Of a DNA stretch of 64,000 nucleotides, positions 1 to 8,243 are shown in pieces; position 1 is the first letter of the stretch, and the number at the start of each line of letters is the position of its first letter. Where the stretch lies: the NCBI GenBank assembly GCA_023460035.1, contig JAEWRN010000009.1:12051-76050 (forward strand). The letters run 5' to 3'. A program made the translations under genes and the position numbers. The notes beneath the pieces were generated by a model. The model did not search any database. It saw only the letters and a program-made list of their open reading frames with translations, and was not told the DNA's origin. This stretch comes from Bacillota bacterium. Lineage in GTDB: Bacteria; Bacillota; Clostridia; Oscillospirales; Ruminococcaceae.

Positions 1-48
1 CTGTTCCGCTTTAACCTGTTTGGCAAGGACGGCGAGACTAAAAAATAA
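1..48 (+). CDS. 3' end of a gene cut by the window edge
   Basis: The first 48 bases read as an open frame of 15 codons followed by TAA at 46-48, and a clear terminator follows 12 bases later. The C-terminal residues are basic and polar and end in GETKK. The product cannot be identified from 15 residues. It is called as coding only because of the frame, the stop and the terminator. Confidence 0.5.
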   Translation: MFRFNLFGKDGETKK

Positions 49-59
49 ACAGTTTTTTG

Positions 60-87
60 CCCGGCGGCACTTGCTGCCGGGTTTTTT
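60..87 (+). terminator. Rho-independent terminator
   Basis: A GC-rich hairpin (CCCGGC paired with GCCGGG, extended with one wobble) is followed by six T at 82-87. It ends the transcript of the gene cut by the left edge. Confidence 0.85.
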
Positions 88-123
88 GCGCCTTTTTGGG
101 CCTTTTATGGGGGTTGCAAAAGG

Positions 124-152
124 TTGCGTTTAACATTAGTTTGAAGTAGAAT
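124..152 (+). promoter_or_regulatory. Sigma-A promoter for the MATE gene
   Basis: TTGCGT at 124-129 and TAGAAT at 147-152 are separated by 17 bases and lie 55 bases before the MATE start. Confidence 0.5.
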
Positions 153-206
153 AACGTTATACGTCGCAAACCACGCGGCAGTTTTCCACGAAAGGATGCG
201 CAGCCC

Positions 207-1595
207 ATGCCCGCACAAAGCCCGGATGCAAAATACAGACAGATGATCGAGGACCCCATCCCCCGGCTGATCTGTACCCTCGCGGTGCCTACCATCATCA
301 GCATGCTGATCACCTCTGTCTATAATATGGCCGATACTTTTTTTGTCGGCAAAATTGGCACGTCGGCCACTGGGGCGGTCGGCGTTGTGTTTTCGCTGAT
401 GGCCATTTTTCAGGCTGTCGGCTTTACGTTTGGCATTGGCAGCGGCAATTTTGTTTCGCGGTTGCTGGGTAGCCGTGATGAAGAACAGGCCGAGCACGTG
501 GCAGTCACCGGGTTTTACACCGCCTTTGCGGTGGGGGTGCTGCTGATGGTGCTGGGCTTTGTCTTTTTAGACCCGCTGATGCGGGTACTGGGGGCCACCG
601 ACACCATTTTGCCCTATGCGCGCGATTATGCCCGGTATATTTTGCTGGGCGCACCGTTTATCACCAGCTCATTTGTGCTCAATAACCTGCTGCGGTTTCA
701 GGGCAGTGCCATGTATGCAATGGTGGGTATTACTACCGGCGGTGTTTTAAATATTCTGCTGGACCCTTTGTTTATTTTTGTATTTGGCCTTGGCACTGCC
801 GGTGCGGCTTTGGCCACTGTGCTCAGCCAGATGGTCAGCTTTTTTATCCTGTTGGTGCAGTCCTCCCGCGGGGGAAACATTGCCATGGACCCGCGCAAGG
901 TGCGGCCCAGCGCCGGCCTGTACGGCGAAATATTACGTGGGGGCATGCCGTCGTTTTACCGGCAGGTCATCGCCAGCATCGCCGTCATTGCGCTCAACCT
1001 TTCAGCTGGGCCTTACGGTGACGCCGCGATTGCGGCAATGTCCATCGTCTCCCGCGTGATGATGTTTGCGCTGGCGGCGCTCATCGGCTTTGGGCAGGGC
1101 TTTCAGCCGGTGTGCGGCTTTAACTACGGTGCCCGCCGGTACGACCGTGTGCTGCAGGCGTTTTGGTTTTGCGTCAAGGTGGCGGCGGTGGGCCTTGTGC
1201 TCATTGCCGTTGCGGGCGAAATTTTTGCGCCGCAGGTCATTGGGCTCTTCCGCAAGTCCGACCCGGTGGTCACCGAAATCGGCACGCTGGCGCTGCGGCT
1301 GCAATGCATCGCGTTCCCGCTGTCCGGCTGGACGATCTGCCTCAACATGCTGCAGCAGAATATCGGCAAAAGCCGCGCGGCATCAATTTTGGCAATGGGC
1401 CGACAGGGATTGTTCTTTTTGCCGCTCATTTTAACGCTGCCGCACTTTTTTGGGCTGCTGGGCATTCAGATGACCCAGCCGATTTCGGATGTATGCACTT
1501 TTCTACTGGCCGTGCCGATGGGCATCAGCCTGCTGCGTGAGCTGCGCGAAAAAGAGCAACTGCAAAAGGCACAGCAGGCCAAGGGCGACTGTTAA
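207..1595 (+). CDS. MATE family efflux transporter
   Basis: This 462-residue polytopic membrane protein matches the MATE (multidrug and toxic compound extrusion) family in length and in its two-fold repeat, with about six helices in roughly residues 20-210 and six more in 235-440. It opens with the usual MATE signature area: a short polar N-terminus, then IPRLI and a helix with MADTFFVGK, which is typical of the DinF/MepA-like branch. Such proteins export cationic drugs or metabolites using a Na+ or H+ gradient; the substrate cannot be read from the sequence. The ATG at 207 is preceded by AAAGGA. The gene stands alone behind its own promoter. Confidence 0.9.
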   Translation: MPAQSPDAKYRQMIEDPIPRLICTLAVPTIISMLITSVYNMADTFFVGKIGTSATGAVGVVFSLMAIFQAVGFTFGIGSGNFVSRLLGSRDEEQAEHVAVTGFYTAFAVGVLLMVLGFVFLDPLMRVLGATDTILPYARDYARYILLGAPFITSSFVLNNLLRFQGSAMYAMVGITTGGVLNILLDPLFIFVFGLGTAGAALATVLSQMVSFFILLVQSSRGGNIAMDPRKVRPSAGLYGEILRGGMPSFYRQVIASIAVIALNLSAGPYGDAAIAAMSIVSRVMMFALAALIGFGQGFQPVCGFNYGARRYDRVLQAFWFCVKVAAVGLVLIAVAGEIFAPQVIGLFRKSDPVVTEIGTLALRLQCIAFPLSGWTICLNMLQQNIGKSRAASILAMGRQGLFFLPLILTLPHFFGLLGIQMTQPISDVCTFLLAVPMGISLLRELREKEQLQKAQQAKGDC

Positions 1596-1624
1596 ATTTT
1601 AAACAAAAGCTTTTCACACAGCCC

Positions 1625-1653
1625 TTGAAGTTTCCCTGCGCGCCCATTATAAT
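1625..1653 (+). promoter_or_regulatory. Strong sigma-A promoter for the IscU-like/GGGtGRT operon
   Basis: TTGAAG at 1625-1630 and a perfect TATAAT at 1648-1653 are separated by 17 bases. The promoter leaves a leader of about 65 bases before the first start codon. Confidence 0.75.
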
Positions 1654-1726
1654 AGAGGTTGTTCCGGTTTTAGCGGGAGAAAGGGCGGCCTGCCGCCCCG
1701 GCAATCAAAGACAAAGGAGTGCTACT

Positions 1727-2419
1727 ATGACCTATTCTCATGAAGTAGAACGCATGTGCACCGTGGCCAAGGGTGTGCATCATGGTCCGGCCCCCATCCC
1801 CGAAGAGGGCGAATGGGTAAAGGCTTATGAAGTTAAAGACATTTCTGGCCTGACCCATGGTGTTGGCTGGTGTGCACCGCAGCAGGGTGCCTGCAAGCTG
1901 ACCCTTAACATCAAGAACGGTATTATCGAAGAGGCGCTGGTCGAAACACTGGGTTGCTCCGGCATGACCCATTCGGCCGCTATGGCAGGCGAAATTCTGC
2001 CGGGCAAAACCATTTTGGAAGCGCTGAATACCGACCTTGTGTGCGACGCAATCAACGTTGCCATGCGCGAGCTGTTTTTGCAGATCGTCTATGGCCGCAG
2101 CCAGACGGCGTTTTCGGAGGGCGGCCTGCCCATCGGTGCCGGCCTGGAGGACCTTGGCAAAGGCCTGCGCAGCCAGGTGGGCACCATTTTCTCCACCGGG
2201 GCAAAGGGCGTTCGCTACCTTGAGATGGCAGAGGGGTACATCCTTTCGGTCGCGCTGGACAGCGAAGACCACACCATCGGCTACAAATTTGTGCGCCTTG
2301 GCAAGATGCTGCAAGACATCCGCCACGGCACCGACCCGAAAACCGCATACGAGAACAATGTCGGCACCTATGGCCGTTATGACGGTGCTGCAAAATACAT
2401 CGATCCGCGCGAGGAATAA
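1727..2419 (+). CDS. IscU/NifU-like iron-sulfur cluster scaffold protein
   Basis: A 230-residue protein read from the ATG at 1727, which sits behind AAAGGAG; the open frame reaches further upstream but has no ribosome site there and would overlap the promoter. It resembles the IscU/NifU N-terminal scaffold fold, with conserved-looking cysteines at about residues 49, 56 and 77, the last in LGCSGM, which recalls the GCGSA segment of IscU. It lacks the usual IscU spacing and is longer, as in the clostridial subfamily that travels with GGGtGRT proteins. It is followed 18 bases later by such a gene, so the two are probably co-transcribed. A role in building or holding an Fe-S cluster is inferred from the family. 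Confidence 0.8.
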   Translation: MTYSHEVERMCTVAKGVHHGPAPIPEEGEWVKAYEVKDISGLTHGVGWCAPQQGACKLTLNIKNGIIEEALVETLGCSGMTHSAAMAGEILPGKTILEALNTDLVCDAINVAMRELFLQIVYGRSQTAFSEGGLPIGAGLEDLGKGLRSQVGTIFSTGAKGVRYLEMAEGYILSVALDSEDHTIGYKFVRLGKMLQDIRHGTDPKTAYENNVGTYGRYDGAAKYIDPREE

Positions 2420-2437
2420 GAAAGGGGGTACTCACCA

Positions 2438-3433
2438 ATGGTCACATTTGAAGGTAAAGAGAGAAGAATGGACAAGATCAATGTCTGCCTGAAAGAGTAC
2501 GGTCTGGCAGATCTTGAGGCGGCACGCGATTTGTGCCTGTCGAAAAACGTTGACTGCGAAAAAATCGTGAAAGGCGTACAGCCAATCGCATTTGACAACG
2601 CTGTTTGGGCGTACACCCTTGGCTGCGCAGTCGCACTGAAAAAGGGCACCAAAACCGCACCGGAAGCCGCAGAAGCCATCGGCATCGGCCTGCAGGCATT
2701 CTGCGTGCCGGGCTCGGTTGCCGAGCAGCGCGCAGTGGGCCTGGGCCATGGTAACCTTGGCGCCATGCTGCTGCGTGACGAGACCAAATGCTTTGCGTTC
2801 CTTGCAGGTCACGAAAGCTTTGCCGCCGCCGAAGGCGCTATCGGCATTGCCCGCACCGCAAACAAGGCCCGCAAAGAGCCGCTTCATGTTATCCTGAACG
2901 GCCTTGGCAAAGACGCGGCACAGATCATCAGCCGCATCAACGGCTTTACCTATGTAAAGACCGATTACGACTTCAAAACCGGCGAGCTGAATATCGTTGA
3001 GGAGATTAAATACTCCGACGGCGACCGCGCTGCCGTGAAGTGCTACGGCGCAAACGACGTGCTGGAAGGCGTTGCGATCATGAAGCTGGAAAAGGTCGAC
3101 GTGTCGATCACCGGCAACTCCACCAACCCCACCCGTTTTCAGCACCTGGTTGCCGGCACCTACAAAAAGTGGGCTGGCGAAAACGGCGTGCGTTATTTCT
3201 CGGTTGCTTCGGGCGGCGGCACAGGCCGTACCCTGCACCCGGACAACGTCGCTGCGGGCCCCGCTTCTTACGGACTGACCGACTCGATGGGCCGCATGCA
3301 CGGCGACGCGCAGTTTGCGGGTTCGTCGTCGGTACCGGCACACGTGGAAATGATGGGCCTGATGGGCATGGGCAACAACCCGATGGTTGGCGCCACCGTG
3401 GCCTGCGCAGTTGCGGTAAGCCAGGCAGAGTAA
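2438..3433 (+). CDS. GGGtGRT protein
   Basis: A 331-residue soluble protein that carries the motif GGGTGRT near residues 259-265, which gives this family its name. The biochemical role of the family is not established. It is typically found in anaerobic Clostridia next to an IscU-like scaffold, exactly as here, and has several glycine-rich loops near the C-terminus (GLMGMGNNPMVG). The ATG at 2438 follows AAAGGGGGT. The gene ends 47 bases before a strong terminator, so the operon is just these two genes. A nucleotide- or cluster-binding role is possible but is only inference. Confidence 0.85.
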   Translation: MVTFEGKERRMDKINVCLKEYGLADLEAARDLCLSKNVDCEKIVKGVQPIAFDNAVWAYTLGCAVALKKGTKTAPEAAEAIGIGLQAFCVPGSVAEQRAVGLGHGNLGAMLLRDETKCFAFLAGHESFAAAEGAIGIARTANKARKEPLHVILNGLGKDAAQIISRINGFTYVKTDYDFKTGELNIVEEIKYSDGDRAAVKCYGANDVLEGVAIMKLEKVDVSITGNSTNPTRFQHLVAGTYKKWAGENGVRYFSVASGGGTGRTLHPDNVAAGPASYGLTDSMGRMHGDAQFAGSSSVPAHVEMMGLMGMGNNPMVGATVACAVAVSQAE

Positions 3434-3479
3434 CTGCTTTTTGTAGTACCCACTGTGAGTGGAAAATAGCAAACACAAA

Positions 3480-3513
3480 AAACCGGCAGAGAATTTCTCT
3501 GCCGGTTTTTTTT
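3480..3513 (+). terminator. Rho-independent terminator
   Basis: AAACCGGCAGAGA pairs perfectly with TCTCTGCCGGTTT around a three-base loop and is followed by a run of T to 3513. It closes the IscU-like/GGGtGRT operon. The rest of 3434-3650 shows no gene. Confidence 0.9.
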
Positions 3514-3650
3514 ATGTCTGCGGGTGCTTTTGTGGGCTTGCGGCCCAGCTTTACGGTTCAGTATACTTCGCTATCTGCTGTGCGGGTTGCCCGCACGGTT
3601 TATTTTTGCCGGGCAAAATTGCCGCAAGCCCGCACAGAGGCAATGCCTGT

Positions 3651-4625
3651 TTAGTCTGCTGCGCGAAACAGCGGCTCGATGACCTCTTGAATCAGTGCAA
3701 CGCGGTCTTTTACCTCTGGTGCAAACAGTGACGCAATGGCGACGACCATGCCGTTTTCGGCGTTCACATAAATGGCATTGCCGCCATCCCCCAGCGCGGC
3801 AAAGCTGCTTTTGCCGGTCACCCACCACAAATAGCCGTAGTTCAGCGCGCCCCAGTGGCTGTGCACCGCAGTGCTTTCGGCCACCCAGCTTTTGGGCACC
3901 AGCTGTTTGCCGCCCCACTTGCCGCCGTTCAGGTAAAGCTGGCCAAACTTTGCCATGTCGCGCACCGTCAAAAACAGCCCCCAGCTTGCCGCGTTCAGCC
4001 CCTCGGGGCCCGCCACCCAGCCGGTGGTGTTTTTGTCGTTCATCACGGTAAAATGCTCCTCTTCACTGTGCAAAAAAATCGATTGCGGCACCCGGATGCC
4101 CAGCGGCTCAAACAGCACTTCGTTTGCAAACTGCAAAATGGGCTGGCCGGTCGCCTGCGCCAAAATACCGGACAACAGGTGCGAGCCCACAATGGGCGAA
4201 TAGCAAAAGTCGCCCGGCTGTTTTGTGCCCCCCAGCAGGCCCAGTGCAAATTGCACCCAGTTTTCGCTGGCAAAAAAGGCCGCGTAGGGCTCGGTCTCGC
4301 ATTTATAGGGCGCGGTCATCGTCAGCAGGTGGCGCAGCGTGACGGTTTGCAGCACGGTTTCGCCCTGCGGCACGGCATAGCCGGGGAAAAACTCCAGCAC
4401 CTTTTGCTCCACACTGCGCAGATACCCTTTGTCGATGGCGATGCCGATGAGGGTGGAAAAAACACTTTTCGTCACCGAATAAACGTGCAGGGCGTTGCCT
4501 GCCGTGATGTCGTTAAAATACTTTTCGTATAAAACGGAGCCGTTTTTTTGCACAAGAATACCCGCAATATTGCCGTATTCGCGTTGCAGCAGCCCCGTCA
4601 GCTGTTCTGTCTGTTCTGGTTTCAA
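3651..4625 (-). CDS. Beta-lactamase-fold serine hydrolase
   Basis: A 324-residue protein of the serine beta-lactamase/penicillin-binding fold (class C/esterase-like branch). The SxxK motif is SVTK at residues 50-53, giving the nucleophile S50 and K53, and a Tyr at 142 (YSP) sits where the YxN motif is expected. No signal peptide is visible, so the enzyme is probably cytoplasmic. Family members include esterases, D-aminopeptidases and 6-aminohexanoate-dimer hydrolases rather than true beta-lactamases. The start is TTG, with GGAGGA eight bases upstream. It stands alone, convergent to the GGGtGRT operon. Confidence 0.8.
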   Translation of the reverse strand: MKPEQTEQLTGLLQREYGNIAGILVQKNGSVLYEKYFNDITAGNALHVYSVTKSVFSTLIGIAIDKGYLRSVEQKVLEFFPGYAVPQGETVLQTVTLRHLLTMTAPYKCETEPYAAFFASENWVQFALGLLGGTKQPGDFCYSPIVGSHLLSGILAQATGQPILQFANEVLFEPLGIRVPQSIFLHSEEEHFTVMNDKNTTGWVAGPEGLNAASWGLFLTVRDMAKFGQLYLNGGKWGGKQLVPKSWVAESTAVHSHWGALNYGYLWWVTGKSSFAALGDGGNAIYVNAENGMVVAIASLFAPEVKDRVALIQEVIEPLFRAAD

Positions 4626-4966
4626 GTTGGTAGTCCTCCTTTTTTTGATGAAGGATATCCTCTAAAAAACAGCATAAATCGATTAAAAATGTTTTGCAAG
4701 CCCTATTTTAAAAGAATTTTAAACTTTTTTTAAATGGCGGGGCTTTTGGCGGCAACACAAAATAAAGCAGATGCAGACTTTACAAATTGTAATAAAAACA
4801 AACTATTGTCAGGTTGCCGGGCAGGGCTTTTGGGCGGCAAATTTTCAAAACTTCAACAATTGCATATCACCACCCTCTCACAGGCGGGCCGTATAGTATC
4901 ACCATGGCGTGTTCTAAGCGCCTTACGGGGTTTTGTGTAAACAGCGGCAAGAAAGGAGGGCGGCGA
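4626..4966. other. Intergenic region between divergent genes
   Basis: This stretch separates the serine hydrolase (minus) from the GT2 operon (plus). It is AT-rich around 4680-4735 and must hold both promoters, but no convincing -35/-10 pair was found. Open frames in it lack ribosome sites. Confidence 0.4.
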
Positions 4967-6028
4967 ATGCTGCCTACCATTATCATACCGGCCTTTAACC
5001 CCAACGCTGCACTGCTGGCGTTGGTTTGCGAGCTGGCCAAAATACCGGGGTATACAATCCTGCTGGTGGACGACGGCAGTGACGCGGCGGTGCAGCCTAT
5101 TTTTGAAGAGTGTAAACAGCGTTACGGCTGTGTGGTTTACCGGCACAGCGAAAACCGCGGCAAGGGGGCCGCACTGAAAACCGGCATTGGTCACGCCATG
5201 CGCATTCGGCCCGGGGCGGGGTTTGTCACTGCCGATGCCGACGGCCAGCACAGTGCACAGGATATTTTGCGGGTGGCCCGCGCAGTACAGCAAAACCCGG
5301 CATACCTTGTGCTGGGCAGCCGCAATTTTGCACAGCCGGGGGTACCGTTTAAAAGCCACTGGGGCAACCGCATTACGGCGCTGGTATTTTGGGCGTCCTG
5401 CGGCGTGCGCTGCGCCGACACACAAACGGGGCTGCGGGGCATCCCCGCAAGGCTGGGGCAGCTTTGTACCCAAACGGCTGGCGAGCGGTTTGAATATGAA
5501 ATGAACTTTTTAATGGCGGCCGCAAAACAGGGGGTGCCGTTGCTGCCGGTGCCCATCGCCACCATTTACCGCCCCGGCAACCCCACATCGCACTTTCACC
5601 CGCTGCGAGATTCGTTGCTGATTTACCAGAATATTCTGCGGTTTGGGGCTTCGTCGCTCATTTCGGCCGGGGCGGACCTTACGCTGTTTGCCGTGTTGAG
5701 CGCTTTGGTGTTTGGCACCACACCGCGCGGGCTGTTTTGGGCCACGGCGGCGGCCCGGTTTGCCAGCGGCGGGGTTAACTTTGCGCTGAACCACCGCTGG
5801 GTGTTTGCCGCACAGCGCACGGTAACGGGGGCGCTGGTGCGGTATGCTGCGCTGTTTGTCGCACAGCTGCTGGCAAGCTGGGCACTGGTCAGCCTGCTGG
5901 TGACGGTGCTGCCCGCGCTGCCGGCTAAAATACTGGCGGACACCGCACTGTTTTTTGCAAGTTATCAGGTGCAGCGCAGGTTTGTGTTTGGCAGCGCACC
6001 GCCCACCCCGGTGGAGGGCTGCCTATGA
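4967..6028 (+). CDS. GT2 glycosyltransferase fused to a GtrA-like membrane domain
   Basis: A 353-residue protein. Residues 1-200 are a GT-A fold glycosyltransferase of family 2 (dolichyl-phosphate sugar synthase type) with DDGS at 35-38 and DADGQH at 90-95, the nucleotide-sugar and metal binding acids. Residues of about 225-345 form four hydrophobic helices like GtrA, which flips or presents lipid-linked sugars. The likely role is to transfer a sugar to a polyprenyl phosphate and move it across the membrane for decorating a wall polymer. The ATG at 4967 has GGAGGG six bases before it; an upstream in-frame extension is unlikely. Its stop overlaps the next gene by four bases (ATGA). Confidence 0.88.
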   Translation: MLPTIIIPAFNPNAALLALVCELAKIPGYTILLVDDGSDAAVQPIFEECKQRYGCVVYRHSENRGKGAALKTGIGHAMRIRPGAGFVTADADGQHSAQDILRVARAVQQNPAYLVLGSRNFAQPGVPFKSHWGNRITALVFWASCGVRCADTQTGLRGIPARLGQLCTQTAGERFEYEMNFLMAAAKQGVPLLPVPIATIYRPGNPTSHFHPLRDSLLIYQNILRFGASSLISAGADLTLFAVLSALVFGTTPRGLFWATAAARFASGGVNFALNHRWVFAAQRTVTGALVRYAALFVAQLLASWALVSLLVTVLPALPAKILADTALFFASYQVQRRFVFGSAPPTPVEGCL

Positions 6029-6954
6029 GACACTTTTTTCAAAAGCCGTTTGTGGGGGCACTGGTTTATGGCACCTTGCTGGTGTTGTTTACGGCCTATG
6101 TGCTGCTGGATGCCTTTGTCATCCCCCGTGCGGGGGTGCCCGCCGTGGCAGACACGGCGGCGCTGGCTAGTGCGGTAACGCAAAGCAGCAGCGCGCAGCA
6201 GGGTACCTCTGCCAGCGAGGCGACAGTGACCGATACCAGCTATGACGACGGGTCGATACAGATTAGCATTGAAACCCTGCGGCTTGACGATACTACTTAT
6301 TATGTGGCGGATATTCAGCTGGCAAGTGCCGATAGCTTGAAGACCGCCTTTGCACAGGCGACCTATGGGCGCAACATCAAGGCGACCACCAGCGAAATTG
6401 CCGCCGAAAACAACGCCATTTTTGCCATCAACGGGGATTTTTACGGTTTTCGTGATACCGGCTATGTGATACGCGGCGGTCAGCTTTACCGCGATACCGC
6501 CAGCAGCACGGCACAGGCAGAGGACCTTGTGATTGACAGCGACGGCAATTTTTCAATTATCAACGAAAGCGAGGTCACCGCGCAGCAGCTGCTAGAACAG
6601 GGTGCTGTGCAGGTGTTCAGCTTTGGCCCCGCCCTTGTAGAGGACGGGCAGGTAGTGGTAAGCACGGGGGAAGAGGTATACCAGGCGATGACCAGCAATC
6701 CCCGCACGGCGATTGGGCAAATTTCGGCGCTGCATTATCTCGTCATTGTGTCAGATGGCCGCACCAGTGAAAGTGCGGGCCTGACACTTTACCAGCTGGC
6801 CACCCTGTTTGCCCAGCGCGGCTGCACGGTCGCTTATAATTTAGACGGCGGCGGGTCTTCGACCATGGTCTTTAACGGCAACGTGGTCAATAACCCCACC
6901 AGTGGCAGGTCCATTGCAGAAAGGGCGGTGAGCGACATTGTCTATATTGCTTGA
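6025..6954 (+). CDS. Phosphodiester glycosidase (NAGPA domain) membrane-anchored protein
   Basis: A 309-residue protein with one N-terminal membrane helix (about residues 11-31), a Ser/Ala-rich linker and a C-terminal NAGPA domain (about 90-308). The domain shows the family signature FAINGDFYGF, a central NPRTAIG and NLDGGGSSTM near residue 272. NAGPA enzymes cleave sugar phosphodiesters; bacterial members act outside the membrane on wall polymers or exopolysaccharide. It is translationally coupled to the GT2-GtrA gene, suggesting a pair that adds and trims a sugar on a surface phosphate polymer. The substrate is not shown by the sequence. Confidence 0.88.
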   Translation: MRHFFQKPFVGALVYGTLLVLFTAYVLLDAFVIPRAGVPAVADTAALASAVTQSSSAQQGTSASEATVTDTSYDDGSIQISIETLRLDDTTYYVADIQLASADSLKTAFAQATYGRNIKATTSEIAAENNAIFAINGDFYGFRDTGYVIRGGQLYRDTASSTAQAEDLVIDSDGNFSIINESEVTAQQLLEQGAVQVFSFGPALVEDGQVVVSTGEEVYQAMTSNPRTAIGQISALHYLVIVSDGRTSESAGLTLYQLATLFAQRGCTVAYNLDGGGSSTMVFNGNVVNNPTSGRSIAERAVSDIVYIA

Positions 6955-7351
6955 ACGCCAGTTGCGGCGCACCTTTTTTGTTTATGTTGCCTGTGCGGTT
7001 TTGGTGGGTGCCTTCGCCCAGGGGTATCTACTGTTTGGGCACGGGGTGCGCTCTGCCGCCATGACCTGGGCGTTTTTGTACCCGCTGCTTGGCGGGGCGC
7101 TGCCGTTTGGGCTGCTTTGGGCCACCCATTGCGGTTTTGCAGGGCATGGCCGTTGGCGGCTGGGCAGCAATTTATACCATGCGGGCCTTGCGGCACTGGT
7201 GACCGGCAGCTTGCTGCGCGGCGTGTTTGAGATAGCGGGTACCGGCTCGCCGTATCTGCCTGTGTATACCGCAGTGGGGGCGCTTTGCATCGCTGCCGGC
7301 ATTGGCTGTATTGCGCTGCCCCCCGCACAGGGGGCAACCCGGCAAAAGTAA
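6938..7351 (+). CDS. Small membrane protein of unknown function
   Basis: A 137-residue hydrophobic protein with about four membrane helices and a short basic tail. The frame starts at a TTG that overlaps the end of the glycosidase gene by 17 bases, with AAGGGCGG upstream. A later in-frame start near 6947 is possible. It is the third gene of the GT2-GtrA/NAGPA operon and ends at a terminator. I do not recognise a family; a role in wall-polymer modification is suggested only by context. Confidence 0.65.
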   Translation: MSILLERQLRRTFFVYVACAVLVGAFAQGYLLFGHGVRSAAMTWAFLYPLLGGALPFGLLWATHCGFAGHGRWRLGSNLYHAGLAALVTGSLLRGVFEIAGTGSPYLPVYTAVGALCIAAGIGCIALPPAQGATRQK

Positions 7352-7352
7352 A

Positions 7353-7404
7353 ACCAAAACAAAACACCCACACTTTTTAAAAAGTGCGGGTGTTTTGTTT
7401 TGGT
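7353..7404. terminator. Long bidirectional terminator hairpin
   Basis: A 26-base inverted repeat (one mismatch) begins right at the end of the membrane protein gene. Each arm carries T-rich sequence, so it can stop both this operon and agrBD transcripts arriving from the minus strand. Confidence 0.85.
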
Positions 7405-7482
7405 AAGTAAAATTTATATGTCGCGCTGCGGTGCTGCCGTTTGCAATGTAATATAAAATGATGTTCAAAAAAGAAGCAGTTT

Positions 7483-7635
7483 TTATTTGTTTGCCTGCCG
7501 GCTGTCGCTGGCGGGCCGCTGGGGCTGATAAATAATACCGGTGCAGGTCGGCGGCCAGTCTTTGGCCTCTTTATCGGTGGCCTTGTTAATCATTTTTGCA
7601 CTTGCCTTCAGTAATGCATCCTTCCAGTGATTCAT
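7483..7635 (-). CDS. agrD: AgrD-type cyclic lactone autoinducer precursor
   Basis: A 50-residue peptide precursor read from ATG at 7635, with GGAGGT eight bases upstream; the start lies inside the end of agrB (50-base overlap). Residues 1-26 form an amphipathic, Lys-rich leader. The core is PPTCTGIIYQPQRP (residues 28-41), matching clostridial AgrD peptides in which a Cys starts a five-residue ring and a Pro-containing tail follows. By alignment with staphylococcal and clostridial AgrD the ring is CTGII (31-35), with Cys31 closing a thiolactone with the carboxyl of Ile35. The tail is cut off by AgrB. The exact N-terminal end of the mature signal cannot be read. Confidence 0.85.
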   Translation of the reverse strand: MNHWKDALLKASAKMINKATDKEAKDWPPTCTGIIYQPQRPASDSRQANK

Positions 7636-8221
7636 GTTCAATGACCTCCTGATGAGTGATTTTAGCAATAATCAGCAGCAGCGCGGCTGCGGACATACCC
7701 AGTAATAGAGAAGCGGCAAGGCCCCCGCTGTCGGGGCGCAGCGCCAAGCCGATAACCAGCAGGCTTTCAACCAGAAGCACCAAACGGGTGCGACGGCGGT
7801 TGGCACAAAGCTCTGCTTCGGTTTGCGGGGCGGCAGGGTTGTTGATGGGGGCAAGCAGGTAAACCACACCTGCGGCTGCCAGCAACAGCAGCAGCGCACC
7901 CGGCAGCGGTAGCGCCAGTACCGCCTGCAACAAAACGGTGTTGCAGGCCGCCAGCAGTGCACTGCTGGCAAGCAGGCACTGCCACCAGGCATGGGCGTGG
8001 TACCCGCCCGCCGTTTTGCGCAGCGTGGTAAGCCCCAGCAAAAAAACAGCGGTGTGCCAAGGCCCCCCGGTTTGCAAGCCGACCCAAAGCATCGGCCCCC
8101 AGGCAAGCAGTGTAAAAAGGGCTTTTTCTACCGTGTACACATACCAATCACGGCGGCTGGCCGCCAGCAGGTTTTGGCAAATATAAAAAGAAACTATCCT
8201 CTCTGACAGGTTGCGCAGCAT
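7586..8221 (-). CDS. agrB: AgrB-type peptide-processing membrane protease
   Basis: A 211-residue polytopic membrane protein. It has RKTAGGYH with His75 and Cys82 seven residues apart, the same spacing as the catalytic His/Cys pair of staphylococcal AgrB, and a later LAPINNPAAP segment typical of the family. AgrB removes the AgrD tail and forms the thiolactone intermediate. The ATG at 8221 has AAGGGGGTG six bases upstream; a TTG-initiated extension of 17 residues is less likely and would overlap the promoter. The promoter holds four LytTR-type repeats. agrD overlaps its 3' end. Confidence 0.9.
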   Translation of the reverse strand: MLRNLSERIVSFYICQNLLAASRRDWYVYTVEKALFTLLAWGPMLWVGLQTGGPWHTAVFLLGLTTLRKTAGGYHAHAWWQCLLASSALLAACNTVLLQAVLALPLPGALLLLLAAAGVVYLLAPINNPAAPQTEAELCANRRRTRLVLLVESLLVIGLALRPDSGGLAASLLLGMSAAALLLIIAKITHQEVIEHESLEGCITEGKCKND

Positions 8222-8243
8222 AGCGGCACCCCCTTGTTGAAAA

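Noticed and set aside
1625..1726. N-terminal extension of the IscU-like protein
   Set aside because: It would place the start codon on the -35 of a strong promoter, and an ideal ribosome site precedes the ATG at 1727.
2432..3478. 348-codon minus-strand frame opposite the GGGtGRT gene
   Set aside because: Shadow frame; no ribosome site and Ala/His/Arg-rich sequence typical of the complement of a GC-rich gene.
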